In this document: positions 6,054-10,778 of the stretch, piece by piece | Layout of the letters: every line of letters starts with the position of its first letter | Position numbering within the stretch: position 1 is the first letter of the stretch | Program-made: the position numbers and the translations under genes | Source of the DNA: Chloroflexota bacterium | GTDB lineage: Bacteria > Chloroflexota > Chloroflexia > Thermomicrobiales > UBA6265 | Length of the DNA: 10,778 bases | Reading direction: 5' to 3' | Assembly (NCBI GenBank): GCA_019348515.1 | Contig: JAHWJF010000071.1 | Span: 1 to 10,778 of the forward strand | Notes under the pieces: generated by a model | The model's input: the letters and a program-made list of their open reading frames with translations, nothing else | Told to the model about the DNA's origin: nothing | Databases searched by the model: none

Positions 6054-7130
6054 TCAATCTTCTACGCCCGCTCCCGCCTCCGCCTTCTCCCGCTTCTCCA
6101 TGATGTTCGTCGAATGGCCGGCGTCCAGGCGCGCTTTCGGATCATAGAAGGTGACCGCGTGGTTCACGGCGGTAACGGCTTCCGCCGCGCCAGTCACGAT
6201 CAGCTTGAACTTGGCCGGGTAGGTCACGACGTCGCCCGCTCCGTAGACGCCCGGGATTCCTGTCTCCATCGTCGTCTTGTCGGTGACGATCTGGTTGCGT
6301 TGCAACTCAAAACCCCATGACTTCATCGGGCCGAGATCCGCCACGAAACCGATGGCCACAATCAGGTCGTCCGCGGGGATGGTGCGCTCATCGCCGGTTC
6401 CGTTCTTGAATGTGACCGCCGCCAAACGGCCATCTTCCCCCTCATGGATCGCCGTGATCTCGCAGCCCGGGTAGTTGACGTCGACCGTCGACTCCTCCAA
6501 CTGGCGCACCGTGGCCTCGTGAGCTCTGAATTTCGACCGGTGGATCAACGTGACTTGAGTGGCGACGGGTTCCAAGGTCACTGCCCAATCGACGGCCGAG
6601 TCCCCGCCGCCGACGATCACGACGTGCTTGTCGCGAAAGTCCTCCACCCGCTTCGCGAAGTAGTGGACGCCTTTCCCTTCCAGCTCGCGCAGTCCCGGCA
6701 CGGCGAGACGCTTCGGTTCAAATGCGCCAACTCCGGCGCAGACGATGACTGTCCGGCTCCAGCGATCGCCTTTGGTCGTGCCGAGTCGGATCAGCCCGTC
6801 GGCTAGTACTTCCAGCTCCAGGACTTGCTCATTCAACCGTATCGTCGGATCCCCCTGCCGCGCCTGAATGTCGCAATGCGCGACAAAATCCTTGGCAAGA
6901 ACCCGCGGGAACCCAATAACGTCATAGATGTACTTTTCGGGGTAGATCGCCGTCAGTGCCCCGCCCGGTTCCTCGAGGGCATCGATTACCTGGGTGCGCG
7001 CTCCTCGTAAACCGGCATAGAACGCCGCGAACTGCCCCGTCGGGCCGGCGCCGATGATGGTGATATCGAAGATGTCGTCGCCCGGAATTGCGCGCGGTGG
7101 ATCGAGAATTGCGCGCGGTGCGTCGGACAT
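6054..7130 (-). CDS. Ferredoxin/flavodoxin--NADP reductase, thioredoxin-reductase-like type
   Basis: A 358-residue flavoprotein. Residues 23-32 (ITIIGAGPTG) form the FAD-binding Rossmann motif, 171-181 (VIVGGGDSAVD) the NAD(P)H-binding motif, 197-204 (HRSKFRAH) contains basic residues suited to the NADPH phosphate, and 296-301 (YGAGDV) is the second FAD motif. In thioredoxin reductase a CxxC lies just before the GGG motif; here that segment is VHYFAKRVEDFRDKHV with no cysteines. This matches the Bacillus YumC-type ferredoxin-NADP reductase (EC 1.18.1.2), which moves electrons between NADPH and ferredoxin or flavodoxin in the cytoplasm. Length is near the family's usual 330-350, plus a ~20-residue N-terminal extension containing a repeated PRAI motif. 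Start ATG 7130 has AGGAG nine bases upstream. The electron partner is not encoded in this window. Confidence 0.9.
   Translation of the reverse strand: MSDAPRAILDPPRAIPGDDIFDITIIGAGPTGQFAAFYAGLRGARTQVIDALEEPGGALTAIYPEKYIYDVIGFPRVLAKDFVAHCDIQARQGDPTIRLNEQVLELEVLADGLIRLGTTKGDRWSRTVIVCAGVGAFEPKRLAVPGLRELEGKGVHYFAKRVEDFRDKHVVIVGGGDSAVDWAVTLEPVATQVTLIHRSKFRAHEATVRQLEESTVDVNYPGCEITAIHEGEDGRLAAVTFKNGTGDERTIPADDLIVAIGFVADLGPMKSWGFELQRNQIVTDKTTMETGIPGVYGAGDVVTYPAKFKLIVTGAAEAVTAVNHAVTFYDPKARLDAGHSTNIMEKREKAEAGAGVED
7085..7120. repeat. 15-bp direct repeat, 21-bp period, in the reductase N-terminus
   Basis: GAATTGCGCGCGGTG occurs at 7085-7099 and again at 7106-7120. The 21-bp spacing keeps the frame and produces two PRAI motifs (residues 5-8 and 12-15) in the unstructured N-terminal extension of the reductase. 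It looks like a small in-frame tandem duplication. Confidence 0.8.
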
Positions 7131-7190
7131 GATTGCTGACTCCTAGCCAGGGGATGCCACGTACGGCGTCCCCATTCAGTACCGGCATGG

Positions 7191-7199
7191 ATTCTAGCA
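7191..7199 (-). promoter_or_regulatory. Candidate extended -10 promoter for the reductase gene
   Basis: On the minus strand the sequence reads TGCTAGAAT, a TGn-extended -10 element, about 60 bp before the reductase ATG. No convincing -35 is seen. This is a motif-level guess. Confidence 0.3.
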
Positions 7200-7229
7200 C
7201 CGCCCTTCCCGGTACCCTCTCGATGCGGC

Positions 7230-7244
7230 TGTGCGCATAGCACA
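7230..7244. promoter_or_regulatory. Candidate operator: TGTGC-N5-GCACA
   Basis: A 15-bp dyad, TGTGCGCATAGCACA, sits roughly in the middle of the 210-bp region between the divergent reductase and aminotransferase genes. Its five-base arms are perfect. It has the size and placement of a binding site for a dimeric regulator, but no regulator gene is present to support this. Confidence 0.3.
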
Positions 7245-7340
7245 ATCGCGACGCGACCACGGACCGACCCACAATTGAAGTCGCCGCGACCGGTAGAATG
7301 CTCCGCAACAGGGAGTTCGATTGACCATAACGGAGATGTC

Positions 7341-8579
7341 ATGACCCTCCAAACTGAGGCTACTCAACCCGCCGGCCTAGAGTCGCTGCTCTCCCGCCGT
7401 GCGCGGCACGTCGGCTCTGATCCGCTGTTGCAAGGAATGGACCGGGTTGGACAACGCATCTCATTCATTTTCGGCTTCCCTGATCCGGCGTCACTACCGG
7501 CTGATGAAGTCGCCTCGACTACGGCGGACGTGTTGCGCGAGCGTGGCCGTGCCGCCCTTCAGTACGGAGACAACGCGGGGTACTCCGGCCTGATCGATGC
7601 GCTGATCGCGAAGCTGGCGCGCGACCAGGGGATCGAAGCTAAGCGCGACAATATCCTCATCACAGCTGGCGGCTCACAGGCCCTCGACTTGCTCCTCGAC
7701 GCTTTGGTCGACTGGGGTGACACCATCGTGAGCGAGATGCCAACGTGGCTTGGAGCTGTTCAAGCGTTCCGCAATGTGGGCGCCAACATCGTCTCGATCC
7801 CGGTTGACCACCAAGGGATCGACGTGGCGGTGCTGGCACGGGAACTTGGTCGCCTGCGTGATATGGGTGTCACTCCGAAGTTCATTTATGCCAACGCCAA
7901 CTTTCAGAATCCAACCGGGGCCACCATGTCCCGGCGACGGCGGCAAGAGTTGCTCGCGCTCGCTCGCTCGGCGAATACGCTGCTGATTGAAGACGATGCG
8001 TACTTTGATCTGCGTTACGAAGGCGAACCGCTTCCGACCATCTATTCATTGGATCACGACGGCACGGTCGTCTATATGGGCACCCTGTCGAAGACTATGG
8101 GCCCCGGCATGCGGTTGGGCTGGATCGTTGGCCCGCCCGAACTGGTCCGACGCGTCTCCGCGTTGAAGGTGGATGGCGGCACAAATGTGTTTGGCGCACA
8201 CGTAGCCGCGGATTGGTTGCCGGAGCGACTACTCCCACATGTACAGCGCCTACGCGAGGTTTACCGCCGCCGTCGCGACCTGATGATCGCCGCCCTAGAA
8301 CAGCACATGCCACCCGGGTCGACGTGGACCGTTCCGGACGGCGGCTTTTTCATCTGGGTAACACTACCGGAAGAGATCGATACCAAGCGGATGCATCCGC
8401 AGGTGCAGGAGCTTGGTGTCGAGTACCTTCCGGGTCCCGCCTGCTTCGCTGAAGGAACGGGCGCCAATCAACTCCGCCTGTCGTACTCGTTCGTCGAAGA
8501 TGATCTGATCGAGCCGGGCATCCGGGTCATCGGCGAGGTGGCTGCCGCGGAGCTTCGGGAGGCACGGGGTGCAGTCTAG
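7341..8579 (+). CDS. PLP-dependent aminotransferase, class I/II
   Basis: A 412-residue fold-type I aminotransferase. Visible motifs are LQYGDNAGYSGL (73-84), ITAGGSQALDLL (107-118) around the cofactor phosphate, NFQNPTG (187-193), IEDDAYFDL (216-224, with an Asp for the pyridine nitrogen and Tyr221), the Schiff-base Lys251 in GTLSKTMGPGMRLGW, and R379 in LRLSYS, which binds the substrate carboxylate. The layout (PDPASLP near residue 48, DDAY, SK...PGMRLGW) matches the 2-aminoadipate/aromatic/valine-type (LysN, MocR-related) aminotransferases rather than aspartate aminotransferase. Exact substrate cannot be told. There is no N-terminal DNA-binding domain. Start: ATG 7341 is preceded by GGAG with five-base spacing; the frame is open back to 7275, but that extension overlaps the probable promoter area. 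Divergent from the reductase gene; probably monocistronic. Confidence 0.9.
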   Translation: MTLQTEATQPAGLESLLSRRARHVGSDPLLQGMDRVGQRISFIFGFPDPASLPADEVASTTADVLRERGRAALQYGDNAGYSGLIDALIAKLARDQGIEAKRDNILITAGGSQALDLLLDALVDWGDTIVSEMPTWLGAVQAFRNVGANIVSIPVDHQGIDVAVLARELGRLRDMGVTPKFIYANANFQNPTGATMSRRRRQELLALARSANTLLIEDDAYFDLRYEGEPLPTIYSLDHDGTVVYMGTLSKTMGPGMRLGWIVGPPELVRRVSALKVDGGTNVFGAHVAADWLPERLLPHVQRLREVYRRRRDLMIAALEQHMPPGSTWTVPDGGFFIWVTLPEEIDTKRMHPQVQELGVEYLPGPACFAEGTGANQLRLSYSFVEDDLIEPGIRVIGEVAAAELREARGAV

Positions 8580-8591
8580 GTGTTCAGCAGT

Positions 8592-8636
8592 GCTCGGATC
8601 AGCGAGCCGCTCAGGGCGAGGCGTCTGGTGACCTCG
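8592..8636 (+). terminator. Two short hairpins downstream of the aminotransferase (weak terminator candidate)
   Basis: GCTCG/CGAGC (8592-8607, six-base loop) and CGAGG/CCTCG (8617-8636, ten-base loop) follow the stop codon by 12 and 37 bp. Neither is followed by a T-run, so termination could be structural only or absent. Confidence 0.25.
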
Positions 8637-8712
8637 GCGCGGTGGTAAAACTCTACGCTAGCCTGACGAACCTAGGCCGCTTGCGTAGGGTTGTCCAAGC
8701 GGAATAGCATGG

Positions 8713-8765
8713 GCAGAGCACTACAGATCGGGATCTGGCCGGCCCGTGTTCCCGGCAGTGCACTA
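8713..8765. repeat. Near-identical 11-mers 42 bp apart, around a palindrome, upstream of the binding-protein gene
   Basis: GCAGAGCACTA (8713-8723) and GCAGTGCACTA (8755-8765) match at 10 of 11 bases with a 42-bp period, about four helical turns. Between them lie CAGATC-GG-GATCTG (8724-8737) and GGCCGGCC (8737-8744). The whole 280-bp spacer (8580-8859) holds no convincing gene. This cluster, 95-147 bp before the start of the binding-protein gene, could be a regulatory site or simply short chance repeats. Confidence 0.35.
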
Positions 8766-8859
8766 GAAACGTCGGCAGTTCGATTGGCCACGCCGTTCGC
8801 GCATCGCAACAATTCAGAACCAGCGAACACCGAGCTGGCATTCGTCGTGGAGGTTTGGA

Positions 8860-10584
8860 GTGGAAGACGCTCGCGTAGATCGCTTGTTTTCGCTCGCTCG
8901 GACCGGTCGTCTGGGTCGTCGCCAGCTCCTGGAAACCGGGTTACGCCTCGGACTCGCATCCCCAGTGATCATGTCCTTGATCGAGGCGGCCCCAAAAACC
9001 GCGAGCGCAGCGCCAGTGACGCCTGCCCAGCGCGCTAATCCACGCGTACAGGTTCAGGAAGAGTCCAGCGGCACGCTCGTCATCTTGTGGACTTCCGGTA
9101 CCGAGGATATCGACCCGCATTACACCTACTCGGAGCTCGCCTCGGCGGTTGCTCTCATGGTGTATGAGATGCTCCTGAAGCTCAAGGGGGACAGCACTGA
9201 CGAGTTCGAGCCTATGCTGGCCGAATCATGGGAGGTCAGCGAGGATCAGTCGACCTATACGTTCAATCTGTACCCCGATGTGATATTCCACGACGGGACG
9301 CCAGCAAACGCTCGGGCGGTGAAGGATTCCTATACCCGCTGGATCGAACTTGAAGGGTCCCCCGTCAACGTTATTACCCGCTTCTGCGATTCGCCAGACA
9401 AAATGGAAGTCATCGACGAGACCACGTTGCGCTTCAACCTCGGCAGCCCGCAACCACTTTTCCTGGCGGCGATGGCGTCATCCTACGGCCCGATGGTGAT
9501 TAGTCCCACCGCCCTCGCCGAGAACGCAACCGAGGACGATCCCTACGCTCATGAATGGGCGAAGGCGTTCGCCGTGGGTAGCGGCCCCTACGTCCTGGAG
9601 TCAAACTCGGTAAGCGAAGGAATCACGTTGGCGAGATTCGATGGCTACCATCGAGGCTGGGAAGGCAACCACTTCGACGGGGTCATCTTCCGCGTCGTCC
9701 CGGAAGACGCGACGCGTCGGCAGCTGCTCGAGCGGGGCGAGGCGGACGCGGCGACGAGCAACTTGACGATCGACGCGCTCGAAGCACTTCGCAACAATCC
9801 TGCAGTTCAGGTCATCGAATACCCGACGGCGGCTGTCAGCTGGGCCATCATGAACGCACCACGGCTCCTCGGCAAGGAGGTCCGGCAGGGGTTCTCGTAT
9901 GCGTTCCCGTACGACGATGTTCAGAACGTCGTCTACAAGGGCCTGCTCACGCGATCCGGCCCGATCCCCGACAGTGTGCGCGGTTACGACCCCGACGTTT
10001 TCCTCTATCAGACCGACCTAGACAAGGCGAAAGAGCTCATCCTCTCGGGTGGCTTCAAGGAGGGGGATGTCTTCGAGTACATGGTCGACGCCAACGAGGA
10101 GACACAGCAGACGGTAGCCCAACTCTTCCAGGCCAACGTCCAGGAGATGGGATTCAATCTGGAGCTCATCTCGGTCGACTACGCCACCATCGAGTCGACC
10201 GTATATGGAGACGCCCCACCCGAGGAGCGTCCGCACTTTATTGGTGGTTGGGGCTGGTGGCCCGACTACAACGACCCGTGGAATCAGCTCTGGCCGAACT
10301 TCACGGAAGCCAATATCGGCGGCGGCGGATCAAACGGAGGCGCGTGGGTAAACCAGCGCTTCGAGGAGATCATGGCGGAGGCGGAACACTTCGAGAGCGA
10401 GGAGGAACTCGATGCGCTGATGAAGGAGGCGCAAACTATCCTGACCGAGCAGGATCCGCCCGTCAACTACTTTGGGCAACGGGTCGACTTCCCTCTTCTT
10501 GGTGCCGACATCCAGGGCTTCGTCCCGAACCCGCTGTACCTCGAAGCCTACAACGTCTACGGCATGTCGAGGGTCTCGTCCTGA
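8860..10584 (+). CDS. ABC transporter substrate-binding protein, peptide/nickel family (SBP_bac_5)
   Basis: A 574-residue extracytoplasmic solute receptor of the DppA/OppA type. It starts at GTG 8860, with GGAGG six bases upstream. Residues 1-50 form a signal: TGRLGRRQLLETGLRLGLASPVI carries twin arginines (20-21) in a Tat-like context, a moderately hydrophobic stretch and an ASA-AP cleavage-like site near 50. No lipobox cysteine is visible. The mature part shows the family pattern PMLAESWEVSEDQSTYTFNL (118-137) followed by VIFHDGTPANARAVKDSY, GSGPYVLE (240-247), and the late aromatic-rich GWGWWPDYNDPWNQLW (463-478) near the ligand-binding lobe. The ligand (peptide, sugar or other) cannot be told from sequence. 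It is followed 61 bp later by a DppB-type permease, so this is the first gene of an import operon. The N-terminal RR signal rather than a lipoprotein anchor fits a single-membrane or Chloroflexota-like cell. Confidence 0.92.
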   Translation: MEDARVDRLFSLARTGRLGRRQLLETGLRLGLASPVIMSLIEAAPKTASAAPVTPAQRANPRVQVQEESSGTLVILWTSGTEDIDPHYTYSELASAVALMVYEMLLKLKGDSTDEFEPMLAESWEVSEDQSTYTFNLYPDVIFHDGTPANARAVKDSYTRWIELEGSPVNVITRFCDSPDKMEVIDETTLRFNLGSPQPLFLAAMASSYGPMVISPTALAENATEDDPYAHEWAKAFAVGSGPYVLESNSVSEGITLARFDGYHRGWEGNHFDGVIFRVVPEDATRRQLLERGEADAATSNLTIDALEALRNNPAVQVIEYPTAAVSWAIMNAPRLLGKEVRQGFSYAFPYDDVQNVVYKGLLTRSGPIPDSVRGYDPDVFLYQTDLDKAKELILSGGFKEGDVFEYMVDANEETQQTVAQLFQANVQEMGFNLELISVDYATIESTVYGDAPPEERPHFIGGWGWWPDYNDPWNQLWPNFTEANIGGGGSNGGAWVNQRFEEIMAEAEHFESEEELDALMKEAQTILTEQDPPVNYFGQRVDFPLLGADIQGFVPNPLYLEAYNVYGMSRVSS

Positions 10585-10645
10585 ATCGGCATCACGGGAT
10601 TGAACGCACGGTAGCAACCGCGCCCGCGACCCCGGGGATCACGGC

Positions 10646-10778
10646 ATGCTCGTCCGGCTAATTGTTCGAAGACTGATCTTTATGAACTTCGTGCTCTTCG
10701 GACTCTCGCTGGTGACTTTCGGACTCTCACACGTCATCCCCGGCGATCCCGCGCGGCTCATGGCCGGCCCTCGCGCTG
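10646..10778 (+). CDS. ABC transporter permease, DppB/OppB type (5' end only)
   Basis: From ATG 10646 the frame stays open to the window edge and gives 44 residues: a basic start (MLVRLIVRRLIF), a first membrane helix (about 12-30, FMNFVLFGLSLVTFGLSHV), then VIPGDPARLMAG. The basic start, single helix and hxxPGDPA motif are the hallmark N-terminus of DppB/OppB-family permeases, which with a DppC partner form the membrane channel of peptide-type importers. GGGGA seven bases upstream is a modest ribosome-binding site. The position right after the binding-protein gene supports the call. The rest of the gene and the ATPases lie outside the window. Confidence 0.85.
   Translation, partial: MLVRLIVRRLIFMNFVLFGLSLVTFGLSHVIPGDPARLMAGPRA

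Noticed and set aside
6054..7130. Thioredoxin reductase
   Set aside because: The redox CxxC motif is absent from the segment before the NADPH-binding GGGDSA motif.
7275..7340. N-terminal extension of the aminotransferase from 7275
   Set aside because: ATG 7341 has a proper GGAG site, and the extension covers the likely promoter region without family-like sequence.
8580..8859. A small gene or tRNA in the spacer before the binding-protein gene
   Set aside because: Short frames on both strands have no protein-like composition or ribosome-binding site, and no cloverleaf or TTC-arm pattern was found.

Overview
This 10.8 kb stretch is GC-rich bacterial chromosome, densely packed with genes on both strands and with no rRNA, tRNA, CRISPR array or insertion sequence that I can see. 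Several features suggest a Chloroflexota / Thermomicrobia-like bacterium: a Pro/Thr-linker lipoprotein, a degenerate receiver-like protein with an AFGPH motif, a peptide-type solute-binding protein with an RR signal sequence, and frequent GTG starts. That placement is inference from style only; no marker gene is present.

Layout, left to right. Positions 1-101 (minus) hold the 5' end of a probable serine hydrolase of the beta-lactamase type, divergent from a glucosamine-6-phosphate deaminase (NagB, plus), which is followed 33 bp later by a small protein of unknown function. That protein's stop overlaps the stop of a convergent aquaporin-family channel (minus). Upstream of the aquaporin lies a ~225 bp gap containing a long imperfect inverted repeat. 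Then come three minus-strand genes in a row: a lipoprotein (starting inside the gene before it), a complete tyrosine recombinase, and a receiver-like protein. A divergent UroD-superfamily protein (plus) converges on a thioredoxin-reductase-like ferredoxin/flavodoxin-NADP reductase (minus). This reductase is divergent from a PLP-dependent class I/II aminotransferase (plus). After a 280 bp spacer with short repeats comes a peptide-type ABC substrate-binding protein and the first 44 codons of its membrane permease, which runs off the right edge.

How they may work together: NagB (with the serine hydrolase opposite) points to amino-sugar or cell-wall salvage. The substrate-binding protein and permease start an oligopeptide/nickel/sugar-type ABC importer. 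The reductase delivers electrons from NADPH to ferredoxin or flavodoxin. The remaining genes look like independent housekeeping or accessory units. I found no convincing multi-gene defence or mobile system. The points most worth a second look are the TIP-like selectivity filter of the aquaporin, the structured leader upstream of it, the receiver-like protein lacking the usual phosphorylation chemistry, and the altered metal motif of the UroD-like protein.
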